Source: Natrinema versiforme
GTDB lineage: Archaea > Halobacteriota > Halobacteria > Halobacteriales > Natrialbaceae
DNA: 64,000 bases
Reading direction: 5' to 3'
NCBI RefSeq assembly: GCF_005576615.1
Contig: NZ_CP040330.1
Span: 620,001-684,000, forward strand
In this document: positions 1 through 8,379 of the stretch, piece after piece
How positions within the stretch are numbered: the stretch's first letter is position 1
Layout of the letters: each line of letters opens with the position of its first letter
Notes under the pieces: generated by a model
Told to the model about the DNA's origin: nothing
Seen by the model: only the letters and a program-made list of their open reading frames with translations
Database searches by the model: none
Made by a program: the position numbers and the translations under genes

Positions 1-580
1 CGAGGTAGATGTCGGCGACGTTTCGCAGCGGTCGCAACGCGTCATCGCGGACGCTCGTCGGATCGACGGTCAGCACGACGGACTTGTCCCGCATGGTCAC
101 CTGCCGCAGGAACGTGACGAGCCGCTGGATGACGTGGTCCTCGTCGCCCTCGTTGATGACCGCCTCGTAGTTCGGATCGTTCCGCAGGAGCGACGACAGC
201 GTGTCCACGAAGACGACGTCTGCCTTCCAGAGCGTCTCCGCGCCCGCGAGCCGACCCAGCAGTTGTCGTTCCTGCCCTTCGTTGCGGGTGTCGACGTTCG
301 CGTGCAAGAATAGCAACTGCTCGTCCAACAGCAGGTCGACCACGTCGTAGGATAACGAATTCATCTGCTGGACGAACTCCCACGATTTCAGCTCCGTCGA
401 GACGTACGTGACGTAGGCGTCCTCGGTCGCCATCCCGTAGGAAAAGCGCTGGGAGAGCGCGCTCTTGCCCGCGCCGTCTTGGCCTTCGATGAGGACGATA
501 CTCCCTGCTGGGATTCCGCCGCCGATGGCGTTGTTCACGCGGTCGCGATCGGTCAGTCCGATGGAGTGATACGCTGTCAT
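1..580 (-). CDS. arlH: Archaellum motor regulatory ATPase ArlH (FlaH), C-terminus cut by window edge
   Basis: ArlH is the RecA/KaiC-like cytoplasmic ATP-binding protein that works with the motor ATPase ArlI at the base of the archaellum. The visible 193 residues hold a P-loop, GQDGAGKS, at residues 33-40 and a Walker B strand, VVFVDT, at about 122-127. The ATG at 580 overlaps the arlG stop as ATGA, so the two genes are translationally coupled in the minus-strand order arlCE-arlF-arlG-arlH. The gene runs off the left edge; arlI and arlJ are expected beyond it but are not visible. Identification is firm from motifs and operon context. Confidence 0.93.
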   Translation of the reverse strand, partial: MTAYHSIGLTDRDRVNNAIGGGIPAGSIVLIEGQDGAGKSALSQRFSYGMATEDAYVTYVSTELKSWEFVQQMNSLSYDVVDLLLDEQLLFLHANVDTRNEGQERQLLGRLAGAETLWKADVVFVDTLSSLLRNDPNYEAVINEGDEDHVIQRLVTFLRQVTMRDKSVVLTVDPTSVRDDALRPLRNVADIYL

Positions 581-1041
581 GAGACGTAGAATTCGAACAC
601 CTCTTCCGCACCGTTGACGGTCACCTGCACCCGGTGTTCCGCGCCCGTCGCGAGCGACTGGTCGATCTCGAGTTCGGCGACTGTGCCCCGTCGCCACGGC
701 CCGCCGTCGTCTTGCACCGTGACCGTCATCGCCTCGTCCGAGATGTACGAGCCGTTGACCAGCACGTCGAGACCGGTTCCGTCGTCGGCAAGGGTCTTCT
801 GGCCGGTGTTTTTCACGAGGAGCGTGACGTTCTCCGCGCCGTCCGAGTTGTACACCGCATCGCTCCCCGGATCGCTGATGATCTCGATGTCGGTATCGAT
901 CTTGTCCGTCACGTCGGCACTCTGGGTATCGACCGAGTTGCTGAGTTCGTTGACGTTGGTCACCAGCGTCCCGGCGACGCCGGCCGCGACCAACATCGCG
1001 GCGATGAACAGGATCAGCGTCGAGACGGAATCGCCCGCCAT
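577..1041 (-). CDS. arlG: Archaellum protein ArlG (FlaG)
   Basis: A 154-residue protein with one N-terminal hydrophobic helix (about residues 7-27) and a beta-rich extracytoplasmic domain, the layout of ArlG, a stator/filament-like subunit that binds ArlF outside the membrane. I chose the ATG at 1041 because it sits directly before the hydrophobic helix and is preceded by GGTGGTGCGG, and because a longer start would run deep into arlF. It ends in a 4-base overlap with arlH and starts 2 bases after the arlF stop. Family assignment rests on size, topology and position between arlF and arlH. Confidence 0.88.
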   Translation of the reverse strand: MAGDSVSTLILFIAAMLVAAGVAGTLVTNVNELSNSVDTQSADVTDKIDTDIEIISDPGSDAVYNSDGAENVTLLVKNTGQKTLADDGTGLDVLVNGSYISDEAMTVTVQDDGGPWRRGTVAELEIDQSLATGAEHRVQVTVNGAEEVFEFYVS

Positions 1042-1043
1042 AG

Positions 1044-1475
1044 TTACCGCACCACCGTCTCGGCGATTCCGTGTTCGGTCACGAGCTTTACCCTGTTCGG
1101 GTCGGTCGAGACCGTGACGTTCAGTGTCTCTCCGGGCTGCCACAGTTCGCGGTCGGCGACTCCATCGACGCTCGTCTCGTAGGTGCTCCGGCTTTGATAA
1201 TCGCCGTCGATCAAGAGATCCGTCTCGGCGACCGAAAGCGTCGTCGAGCCGGTGTTATTCACGTGCATGATGAACTCCTCGTTCCCGCTCTGGTTGTAGC
1301 CCTGCGAGTCGATCTGGATCGCCGTGTTTCGCATCTCGAGGCGTCGATCGTCGCGGTCGTCGATCGCCGTTGACCGATTTTCGTGGGCCGTCTGGAACAC
1401 CGGGTAGGCGATCCCCGCGGCGACGAGGACGCCCACGACGATGATCGCCGTCGCCCCGCTGGTACTGAATCCCAC
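1044..1475 (-). CDS. arlF: Archaellum protein ArlF (FlaF)
   Basis: A 143-residue protein with an N-terminal membrane helix (about residues 8-27) and a beta-sandwich-like C-terminal part. ArlF binds the S-layer and anchors the archaellum stator. The best start is a GTG at 1475, with GGTGAT and GGAGG upstream on the minus strand. It lies 38 bases after arlCE and 2 bases before arlG, so it belongs to the same operon. A conserved-looking NNTGSTTLS segment resembles the ribbon repeat seen in ArlG (KNTGQKTL), consistent with the two being related. Confidence 0.87.
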   Translation of the reverse strand: MGFSTSGATAIIVVGVLVAAGIAYPVFQTAHENRSTAIDDRDDRRLEMRNTAIQIDSQGYNQSGNEEFIMHVNNTGSTTLSVAETDLLIDGDYQSRSTYETSVDGVADRELWQPGETLNVTVSTDPNRVKLVTEHGIAETVVR

Positions 1476-1513
1476 GTCGAATCACCGTCCTCCGTCGTCG
1501 GCTCGGATCACGG

Positions 1514-2608
1514 CTACGTCCCCGTCTCGGCGTCCGGTTCGATCTCCCGTTTGGTCTTGTGGATCTCCTGGAGCTTCATGATGTACGTGTAGCTGTCGGC
1601 GTGATCCTCGGCGGTCAGTTCGTCCGGCGTCGTCCCCGGATCGACGTGAATGTCGAGGTCCGGACCGCTGAGCATCGCCTCGAGGTGGTCCCTGACCTCC
1701 TCGTCGATCCAGCCGATCTCGCTGTAGTACGAAATCGCACGCAGCGTCGCGGCCGGGCCGGCCGTCCGGACCAGTTCGGTCAGCCACTCGAGGACGATGA
1801 TATCTGTCGCGTACGTGTCCGCGAGCGTCTCGAGGGTGACGTCGGAGCCACCCTCGTCGTTCCCATCGTCTTCGTCCGCGTCGTCCGCGTCCGACTCGTC
1901 GACGCTCTCGGTGGCTTGCACTTCGACGGTGGTGTCGTCGGCGTCGCTGTCCTCGTCGAACGCGATCGTCTCACCACTGCCGTCACCGTCGGACTGGGCC
2001 GCCGCGTCCTCGATGACGTCTTTGAGGTCGTCGAAGGACACCGTCTCCTCCGCGCTCTTCGTACCGCCGTCCGCGACGCCGACGCCGCTCCGGGTCGGCT
2101 CCTCGGGCGGCGACTCGTCTTCGCCGAAGACGCCGAATCCGTTCCGTTCCTCGCCGGCTCCCGTAAACGGGTTCACGTCGTCGGTCAACATGTCGTAGAC
2201 CCCGAGCAGCTGGCGGACCGTGTCGTTCATCTCCTCGACGCGATCCGCGACCTGCTGCTGGGAGTCCTGGACCGTGCCCAACTCCGAACTCTTGTCCTCG
2301 AGTTGCTCCTCGAGTTCGTCGAGCCGGTAGTAGAGATCGTCGAGTTCCTCCTCGTCGGTCGACGAGGCGCCGCGGCCGAACAGTCCGCCGCCACCGCCAC
2401 CGCTGCCGCCCGAATCGGGCTCGGACTCGACGCGTTCGTCACTGTCCGCCCCGTCCGTCGACTCCCTTGTCTGCGCGTCGGCCGCCGTCTCCTCGAACGG
2501 GTCGTCCTGCTGTTGGCGCTGTTGTTCGCGCTCGCGCCCGCGGCGGCCGCCGCTATCGCTGAGGAAGTCTTCGATGAAGTCGCGGAGGGAATCGAGTCCG
2601 AACTCCAT
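1514..2608 (-). CDS. arlCE: Fused archaellum switch protein ArlCE (FlaCE)
   Basis: ArlC/D/E form the cytoplasmic ring around the archaellum motor and, in euryarchaea, receive the chemotaxis switch signal through CheF. This 364-residue protein joins an ArlC-like coiled coil (about residues 88-150, ending near VNPFTG) to a C-terminal ArlD/E domain (about 256-364, with the YYSEIGWI core). A long acidic linker rich in Asp, Glu, Ser and Gly connects them. The first 85 residues are also low complexity, with a glycine run near 68-76. The start at 2608 has GGAGGG just upstream and follows a short reading frame that stops at 2609. Confidence 0.9.
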   Translation of the reverse strand: MEFGLDSLRDFIEDFLSDSGGRRGREREQQRQQQDDPFEETAADAQTRESTDGADSDERVESEPDSGGSGGGGGGLFGRGASSTDEEELDDLYYRLDELEEQLEDKSSELGTVQDSQQQVADRVEEMNDTVRQLLGVYDMLTDDVNPFTGAGEERNGFGVFGEDESPPEEPTRSGVGVADGGTKSAEETVSFDDLKDVIEDAAAQSDGDGSGETIAFDEDSDADDTTVEVQATESVDESDADDADEDDGNDEGGSDVTLETLADTYATDIIVLEWLTELVRTAGPAATLRAISYYSEIGWIDEEVRDHLEAMLSGPDLDIHVDPGTTPDELTAEDHADSYTYIMKLQEIHKTKREIEPDAETGT

Positions 2609-2692
2609 CTACTCCCTCCGCGAGCGCGTGCTTCGACGGCTCGCCGCGCTCGAGCGCTCTCGGCGGCGATCCTCGTCGGACGATACGGTCAT
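2609..2692 (-). CDS. Possible 27-residue leader protein before arlCE
   Basis: An ATG at 2692 preceded by GGGTGAG at a normal spacing opens a frame of 27 residues that stops with TAG immediately before the arlCE ATG. The peptide is very rich in Arg and Ser (MTVSSDEDRRRERSS at its start), unusual in an acidic haloarchaeal proteome. It could be a real micro-protein, a translational coupler for arlCE, or chance. No family is recognised. Confidence 0.35.
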   Translation of the reverse strand: MTVSSDEDRRRERSSAASRRSTRSRRE

Positions 2693-3048
2693 GCTACTCA
2701 CCCGTAGTTGCGGTGTTCCTATAGATGTGCGCTCGAGTTCGCGCCGTGTTTCGAGACGTGAGTCGAGTCTCGATACGCGGTCTGAGGTGATACGGAGCTT
2801 GATAGTCCGACTGAGCGATGTGTCCGCTGGGGTGCATCCCCAGATACTGTGATGCCGAACCACTCGCCACACTCCGGCCTTCGACGGGACACGACTCGTG
2901 GCCCGTCGCCACGCCCACCGCGGGAGCGACGGGAGCAGCCCGTCGAGCCGGGGACCGACGCCCCCGCGGGCGTCTCGAGGTTTCACGGTGGCACCAATTG
3001 CCACGACGGAACCGACCGGGCGAGGACGGCACTCAGGGTGTACACATA
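2693..3048. other. Divergent intergenic region between arl operon and archaellin gene
   Basis: About 356 bases that should carry the promoters of the arl accessory operon (minus) and the archaellin gene (plus). Visible structure includes a hairpin CTGGGG-tgcat-CCCCAG at about 2827-2843 and a shorter GTGGC/GCCAC inverted pair at 2988-3004, some 45 bases before the archaellin start. I see no clear TATA box at the usual distance for archaellin and no convincing gene. Confidence 0.5.
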
Positions 3049-3675
3049 ATGTTCGAAAAACTTACAGACGCAGACGAGCGCGGTCAGGTCGGTATCGGTA
3101 CCCTGATCGTGTTCATCGCAATGGTGCTCGTCGCAGCGATCGCAGCGGGCGTACTGATTAACACGGCCGGACTCCTCCAGAGTCAGGCCTCGAGTACGGG
3201 GTCCGACACGCAACAGGAGGTCGCAAACCAGATTTCGGTAGTTGACGCGGTCGGGACTACTGGTACGGGTAGTGTCGACGTTGACGATGATGGTACTGAC
3301 GAAACCGTTGATGTCGTTACCGATCTCAGTATTACAATCAAGAAATCTGCAGGTTCCGAGGAGATCGATCTTACATCGGCAACGATCCAGTATACGAGTG
3401 ATTCGACGGCCAAGACGCTGACTTACGCGACTGCTACTAGTGGTACTGAGTTCGCAACGTCCCTAGAGAGTACGTCTGGGCAGGAAGACGCGCTCGTTAA
3501 CAGCGACGAGCGAGTGTCCGTTCAGCTCGACCTCGCTGCGATCGAATCGAACGGTGCTGGCCTCTTGACCGGCTCCGACGCGACGATCAAGTTTGTCGAC
3601 CAGTCCGGTGCGACATCCGTCTATGGGGTCAGTGTCCCGAACACGTTCGGTGACAAGGACTACGTCATCGTCTAA
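3049..3675 (+). CDS. arlA: Archaellin (flagellin), archaellum filament subunit
   Basis: A 208-residue class III prepilin-type protein. The short charged leader ends DERG at residues 9-12, followed by the processing site and a hydrophobic stretch beginning [19 protein letters not shown], the signature of archaellins cut by the preflagellin peptidase and assembled into the filament. The rest is a Thr/Ser/Asp-rich surface domain. Start at 3049 is fixed by the leader. The central part of the gene is visibly poorer in GC than its neighbours, as often seen in variable filament domains. It is divergent from the arl accessory genes. The symbol is generic; the paralogue number cannot be assigned. Confidence 0.95.
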   Translation: MFEKLTDADERGQVGIGTLIVFIAMVLVAAIAAGVLINTAGLLQSQASSTGSDTQQEVANQISVVDAVGTTGTGSVDVDDDGTDETVDVVTDLSITIKKSAGSEEIDLTSATIQYTSDSTAKTLTYATATSGTEFATSLESTSGQEDALVNSDERVSVQLDLAAIESNGAGLLTGSDATIKFVDQSGATSVYGVSVPNTFGDKDYVIV

Positions 3676-3701
3676 TTAGGGATCGATTCCCTCCGATTTT
3701 T

Positions 3702-4220
3702 ATGGAACGAGAACACCAGTGCGTCGTCGTAACCGCGCTTTGCATACTACTCGTTACGCTCGCGGCCGGACCGCTGGTTCCTGCGATCAACGCCACTGAC
3801 TCCGCTGACGAATCGGTGGAACTCTATACCTCGTTCGCCGGGAATGAAGAGGGTGTTTCTGTCGATAGACAGCTGTTCGTCTCTCCCACACAGGTTCCCG
3901 CTCAAAATATCTCGCTCGAGCAAACGAACACCAACTCGCACCGACTCGAGATCCCCGACGCGCTGGTCTACGTCGAAACCGGTTCGGAACCGGTCGCGGT
4001 GACCTACCGCGTTTCGGTTCCCGAACTGGATTACAGCGAGAACGCGACCAGTAGTATTTCCCCGGGAACAGAACGATCGGTTCCGCTCTCGATTCCCGAC
4101 GGGTCGGTCGGGGATACCGAGAACTCGAGCGTCGAGGCCACAGTAACGGTCACCGCGGAGTCCGACAACATGGCCTTTCCCGTGATCGAAGAAACCGTCG
4201 CCCTCGAGGTGCCCGAATGA
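3702..4220 (+). CDS. Secreted or membrane-anchored protein of unknown function, archaellin-linked
   Basis: A 172-residue protein that starts with a hydrophobic segment (about residues 8-27) followed by an acidic, Ser/Thr/Val-rich region with predicted beta character and several N-glycosylation sequons (for example NIS, NAT, NSS). This looks like an exported protein with an immunoglobulin-like or similar beta domain. It begins 26 bases after archaellin and its stop overlaps the next start as ATGA. I do not recognise the family. The tight packing behind archaellin suggests a role at the cell surface, possibly in archaellum assembly or glycosylation; that is inference from position only. Confidence 0.75.
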   Translation: MEREHQCVVVTALCILLVTLAAGPLVPAINATDSADESVELYTSFAGNEEGVSVDRQLFVSPTQVPAQNISLEQTNTNSHRLEIPDALVYVETGSEPVAVTYRVSVPELDYSENATSSISPGTERSVPLSIPDGSVGDTENSSVEATVTVTAESDNMAFPVIEETVALEVPE

Positions 4221-6253
4221 GTACCGCTCACCGAGTTCGCGAGGAGCTAACTGGTCTCGAGGTCGACCGAACGCTACTCGTTCGGCTACTGTTCGGTGAC
4301 CGAACCGGACTCACCCTCTACCTCGGGGCGCTCGTACTGTTCGCGCTCTACTGGCGCGTCGACATTTTCATCGTCGACACGTTCGCCATCGGGAACGCGC
4401 TCGTCGCCGTTTCGGAGGGCCACCTGCACATCTCGCAGGTCGTCTACGGGCCGGCGGATCCGTCGACACCCGGTATGAACATCGTGGACGGCCGGCTCTA
4501 CGCGCGAAACTACGGCCACGTCGTCTTCGCACTCCCGTTCCTCTGGGGGCTCGAGGCGATCGCGCTCGTCGCCGATGTGCGGATCGCCATCGCGGCGCTG
4601 TGGAGTTTGCTGGTGCTCGCTTTCTGCGTCCAGCTTGGTCACCTGCTCGGACGCGGCCGTCTCGCGACGCTGGCCGGCTGTGCGCTCGCGTTCGGCCTCT
4701 TTCAGGCGAACCTCGCGACGGCGACCGAGCTGCCGCCCCGGCTGTTTCCGCTGCTCGCGCTGCAGGTGAGCACGATGGTCGCGGCCGGATTCGTACCGGT
4801 CGTCCTCTACCGGTTGTTCGAACACGCACACGGTCGACGGGTCGCGACGACGGCCGGGATCACGGGTGTCGTGCTCGTCCCGATCGGGTTCTGGGCGTCC
4901 ATCCCGAAACGTCACGCGCTGACGGCGCTGCTCGCCCTGATCGCGCTGTACGGTTTCTATCGGAGCCGCGCAGCCATCGCGGACGGCGACGAGGGAGTCA
5001 CGTTCCGAGCGCTCTCCTACGCGGCCGTCGGCGGGACGGCGTGGATTCACGCTCCCGAAGCGCTCGCGTTGCTCACCGTGCTCGTCCCCGCGGATCTGTT
5101 GACGGCCCGCTCGAGGGATCCGCGGACCCTCGGACTCATCGGCGGCGTGTTCGCCCTCTCGCTGGTGCCGTTTTTCGCGACGAATACGCTCATCACGGGC
5201 AATCCGGTCAAGCCGCCGCGATTGCTGTCGACCTACACCGGCGGCGACGTGCTGGTCGATACCGTCGGAACGGACGCGGGCGGTGCCGAATCGGGCGGCG
5301 AGGCCGCTACGGGAGACACCGGTGGAACCGCGTCCGGCGATAGCGGCTCGAGCGGTGGCGGTACTGACTCACAATCGAGCGGTGGCGGAACGGGACCGAC
5401 CTCGAGCAGCGGCTCGACTACCGGCCCGACGAGCGTCTTCACGCGACTCGTCGGTGGGGCAGTCGCGATGGTGTCGGCGGGAATCGACGGTGCGCTGAAC
5501 GCGCTGGACGTGTTCGGCGGACTCCTCAACACCGGCGTCGACTCGCTGGACACCGATCGGCTCTCCCACGTTTTTCTCCGGAGCGGGCGCATTCCGGGCG
5601 TCGACTACAGTCAGACCGGCGGTCAGACCGTCGAGCTCACGATCCTCGAGTCCGCGCCGGTTCTGGGGGCGCTCGTCGCGGCCCCCCTCGCGGTCGCCCG
5701 GCACGCGGTGAGTCGCCGCGAGATTCGTCAGCGACTCCGTGACCCGCTCACGCAGACGGACGTCTTCGCCGCCTGCTACGTCTGCCTCTTCAGTCTCCTG
5801 TACCTCTCGCGGCTCCCACTGCACTCGACGATCACGGTTCGATATCTCGCACCCATCGTCCCGTTCCTGCTGTACGGCGTGTTCCGCCTCGAGCCGGTTC
5901 GCCGGGTCGCCGATCGGGAGTGGCGACCGTTCGCGCTGGCGACGTGCGGGTTCACGGCCGTCGGAATCGCGGCCGCGATCGCCGCGTTCAACGCCAACCT
6001 AGCCGTCGGGAGCATCGTGCAGACGCACGCGGTCGTCAATCTCTGCGTCGCCGGCGTCCTCGCGTCGTGGGTCGTCGTCGCGACGCGAACCGATAGGGGA
6101 GACCGCGTCGGGGCGCTCGCGCTCGCACTGGCCGTCGCGGCGATGGCGGTGTTCCTGCTCCTCTCGGGGCTCGAGTACTTCGGCAGCGGCCGACAGTTCG
6201 CGCTTCCGATCGCGGAACTCATCGCGCAATACATTCCGATCAGAAACCCATGA
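4217..6253 (+). CDS. Large polytopic membrane protein, possible GT-C-like enzyme, archaellin-linked
   Basis: A 678-residue protein with roughly 11-13 membrane helices. The first large external loop, around residues 70-105, contains a DGRLYARNYGH segment reminiscent of the donor-site loop of GT-C glycosyltransferases such as PMT/ArnT-like proteins, though I cannot see a decisive Asp/Glu pair. A long Gly/Ser/Thr linker fills about residues 348-410, an unusual low-complexity insert inside a membrane protein. It overlaps its neighbours by ATGA on both sides, so three genes form one coupled unit behind archaellin. A GT-C glycosyltransferase is the leading guess, but it could equally be an uncharacterised archaellum-cluster membrane protein. 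Confidence 0.72.
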   Translation: MSTAHRVREELTGLEVDRTLLVRLLFGDRTGLTLYLGALVLFALYWRVDIFIVDTFAIGNALVAVSEGHLHISQVVYGPADPSTPGMNIVDGRLYARNYGHVVFALPFLWGLEAIALVADVRIAIAALWSLLVLAFCVQLGHLLGRGRLATLAGCALAFGLFQANLATATELPPRLFPLLALQVSTMVAAGFVPVVLYRLFEHAHGRRVATTAGITGVVLVPIGFWASIPKRHALTALLALIALYGFYRSRAAIADGDEGVTFRALSYAAVGGTAWIHAPEALALLTVLVPADLLTARSRDPRTLGLIGGVFALSLVPFFATNTLITGNPVKPPRLLSTYTGGDVLVDTVGTDAGGAESGGEAATGDTGGTASGDSGSSGGGTDSQSSGGGTGPTSSSGSTTGPTSVFTRLVGGAVAMVSAGIDGALNALDVFGGLLNTGVDSLDTDRLSHVFLRSGRIPGVDYSQTGGQTVELTILESAPVLGALVAAPLAVARHAVSRREIRQRLRDPLTQTDVFAACYVCLFSLLYLSRLPLHSTITVRYLAPIVPFLLYGVFRLEPVRRVADREWRPFALATCGFTAVGIAAAIAAFNANLAVGSIVQTHAVVNLCVAGVLASWVVVATRTDRGDRVGALALALAVAAMAVFLLLSGLEYFGSGRQFALPIAELIAQYIPIRNP

Positions 6254-6657
6254 CTGACACACGAGACACCGACACGGACACGGTCCTCGAGCCGGACGAC
6301 CTCTCGCTCGAGGGTGATCACGTTCGCGAACTCGCCGAGAACCAGTACGTAATCAGGGCGGAGACTGACGAACTGAATACGCGTCAGTCGCCCGAGAGCG
6401 ACGCGGCGGACGCACCGACGGAGCCGTCGGTCGACGCTCGAGGCGACGGCGGGACGCTCGCCGATGCGCCCGAGCCCCACGGCGTCGATATCTCGCTGAA
6501 GACCGACGGGGCGGTCGCACACCACCGCGCGACGTCACACGACGTCCGCGAGGTGTTCGTCGATCTCCTGACGTGGTACGCCGGCCAGCTCGACGAGGAC
6601 ATGTCGCCCAGCGAGGCACTGCAGGTGATGCTGGCCGCGTCCGATCTCGAGGTCTGA
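6250..6657 (+). CDS. Acidic soluble protein of unknown function, third gene of archaellin-linked operon
   Basis: A 135-residue, strongly acidic cytoplasmic protein. The N-terminal part (EPDDLSLEGDHVRELAENQYV, split by an acidic linker) looks like a short conserved haloarchaeal domain, and the C-terminal third forms two amphipathic helices (VFVDLLTWYAGQLDEDMSP). No enzyme motif is visible. It starts in an ATGA overlap with the membrane protein upstream, which argues that its product acts with it. Some haloarchaeal annotations call such genes flagella cluster proteins; I cannot verify that here. Confidence 0.72.
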   Translation: MTDTRDTDTDTVLEPDDLSLEGDHVRELAENQYVIRAETDELNTRQSPESDAADAPTEPSVDARGDGGTLADAPEPHGVDISLKTDGAVAHHRATSHDVREVFVDLLTWYAGQLDEDMSPSEALQVMLAASDLEV

Positions 6658-6756
6658 ACTACTGGGGACGCCACGGCGTGTACGCCGTTCGGTCGGCGGC
6701 CGATCGAACGGCTGCGAATAACTCCCTTTTTCCACCTCGAGCGCGAATCCGCCGTC

Positions 6757-7182
6757 ATGAGCAACCCACGTGCGGAGTTTCTGGCGGGCGACCGCCTCGA
6801 GGACGTCGCGCTGTTTCTGGCCGATTCCTACGTCTCCGACGAGCGACTCGAGCGGTTCGGCGACCGGGTCGACGACGGCACGCTGATCGTCGTCGACGGC
6901 GAGCGCGGGCGGGGCGCCTTTCAGGCGGCGACCGGCACCGGCGCGATGGAGTTCGCGAAATCCGCGATGAGCAACGAGGGGGAGATCGACGACGATCTGA
7001 CGGGCGGGCAGTGTCCGGATGCGGACGACGACGAGAGCCACGCGGTCCAGTTCGTCTTCGCGTTCGCCGAAGCGCAAAACGAGGAGGTCGGCGGCATCTA
7101 CGCCGACGGGGATGTCATCCACGCCTACGCCCAGTGTACGTGCGGGACGGCGTTCTCGGATCGGTGGACCGCGGGCGACTGA
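6757..7182 (+). CDS. Conserved haloarchaeal protein (DUF5807-like)
   Basis: A 141-residue soluble protein starting MSNPRAEFLAGDRLEDVALF. It contains an acidic middle, a DDDLTGG-CP segment and a C-terminal YAQCTCG motif, so it has two nearby cysteines that could bind a metal. The overall pattern matches a small haloarchaeal family I remember as DUF5807; function unknown. A T-rich stretch at about 6722-6734 is a plausible promoter, indicating a transcription unit separate from the archaellin cluster. Confidence 0.75.
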   Translation: MSNPRAEFLAGDRLEDVALFLADSYVSDERLERFGDRVDDGTLIVVDGERGRGAFQAATGTGAMEFAKSAMSNEGEIDDDLTGGQCPDADDDESHAVQFVFAFAEAQNEEVGGIYADGDVIHAYAQCTCGTAFSDRWTAGD

Positions 7183-7345
7183 CTCTGCCGTCGCCGCCAC
7201 TGAACGGACGCGTTCGTCTACCACGGGGTTCCGCTCGAGTCCCGGTCTCTCGTTCCGCACTCGAGCACCGATCCACCGGTTCGGTTCCTGACACCGTCAC
7301 CTGTCGGCCGTCTCCTTTTGCTCGAGGACGGCCTATCGAGGGTGA

Positions 7346-8041
7346 ATGAGCTCGACCGGAACCCCGACCGAGACCGGCCGCGGGTTCGGTCTCTCGAGCC
7401 GCGAGGCGCGCGTGATCGGCGGCGCGAGCGTCCTGATGGCGCTCAACGTGGTGGTGATGTACGGCCTCGTGAGCACGCCGCTCTCGAACGTCAACGACTA
7501 CCTGTTTCGGTTCCCGATCATCGGTGCGATCGCCTACGGCGCAGCGATCATGGCCGGCCAGTTGGTCGCCGAGCGGGGCGTCGAGGGCGGCGATACGGGC
7601 ATCGCGTTCGTCGGGATGGTGATTCTCCAGTTGGCGTTCGGAATCTTCGGGGCCGGGGTGCTCCGGTTTGCGCCCCGCGAATCTCAGTTGCCGATTCTCG
7701 CCGTCACCGCGGTCGTGGTCGCCGTGTTGACCGCCGTCATCGCGGCCTACGTCTACGCGCGCTCGAAGTCGTTCGAGCACTGGGGTTCCTACGCCAACTA
7801 CGCGTTTATCGGCGGTCTCGTCGCGATTCTGCTCGGGACGTTTTACGCGCCGGTGTTGCTCCTCGGGTTCGTCCTCGTCTTTCTGGGATTCCTGCTCCGA
7901 CTGGGCTGGGAGATCTGGAAGGTCCGCGACCAGCGGACCGAGTCGGTCGCGCTCCAGACGATCGGCGTCTACATCGCCGTCGCCGGCGTCTTCGTTCACG
8001 TCTTGCAACTCGTCATGCGATACTTCGCGTCTCGGCAGTGA
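7346..8041 (+). CDS. Polytopic membrane protein, function unknown
   Basis: A 231-residue protein with about seven hydrophobic helices separated by short loops and with a 20-residue soluble N-terminus. No catalytic or transport motif is recognised. It stands alone between convergent and codirectional neighbours. The start ATG at 7346 gives the only length in which the hydrophilic N-terminus leads directly into helix one. Confidence 0.7.
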   Translation: MSSTGTPTETGRGFGLSSREARVIGGASVLMALNVVVMYGLVSTPLSNVNDYLFRFPIIGAIAYGAAIMAGQLVAERGVEGGDTGIAFVGMVILQLAFGIFGAGVLRFAPRESQLPILAVTAVVVAVLTAVIAAYVYARSKSFEHWGSYANYAFIGGLVAILLGTFYAPVLLLGFVLVFLGFLLRLGWEIWKVRDQRTESVALQTIGVYIAVAGVFVHVLQLVMRYFASRQ

Positions 8042-8379
8042 TTCGTCAGGCCAACTGACTGTCGGCGGATTTCTGCAGGAGGCTATATTCCGAGATATCT
8101 GACGGGATGCGTGCGCTGCTATCGTGGCAACAGGGAATCGCCGCGCCCTCCCCAACCGACTCGCTCAGTCACTCCGTTCCCGCGCTCGTCCACTGGAAGA
8201 CCCGCTGCGTCTTCCATGCAGTCGCTCGTTCCACTCGCGACGACCTCGCACGGCTTCGGACCGCGGCTCACAGTCGTTCGTTGCGGTCCAGCGCGCGCCA
8301 CCGCACATCGGTTGACCAGTCCGAAGTGATACAGAGCGCCCTATATCGATCGTTTAATAGTTATGACAAAACGAGTCGA
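8042..8379. other. Intergenic region without convincing gene
   Basis: About 338 bases between a membrane protein gene and the end of the DHH phosphoesterase gene. Short open frames exist on both strands but have serine- and arginine-rich translations typical of non-coding GC-rich DNA. The left end has a TATATTCC-like stretch near 8085 and the right end an AT-rich TCGTTTAATAG near 8349-8359. Nothing else is recognised. Confidence 0.5.

Noticed and set aside
1559-2707. Long plus-strand open frame of 382 codons opposite arlCE
   Set aside because: It is the antisense of a firmly identified gene, with valine/arginine/leucine-rich translation typical of GC-rich antisense frames and no own motifs.
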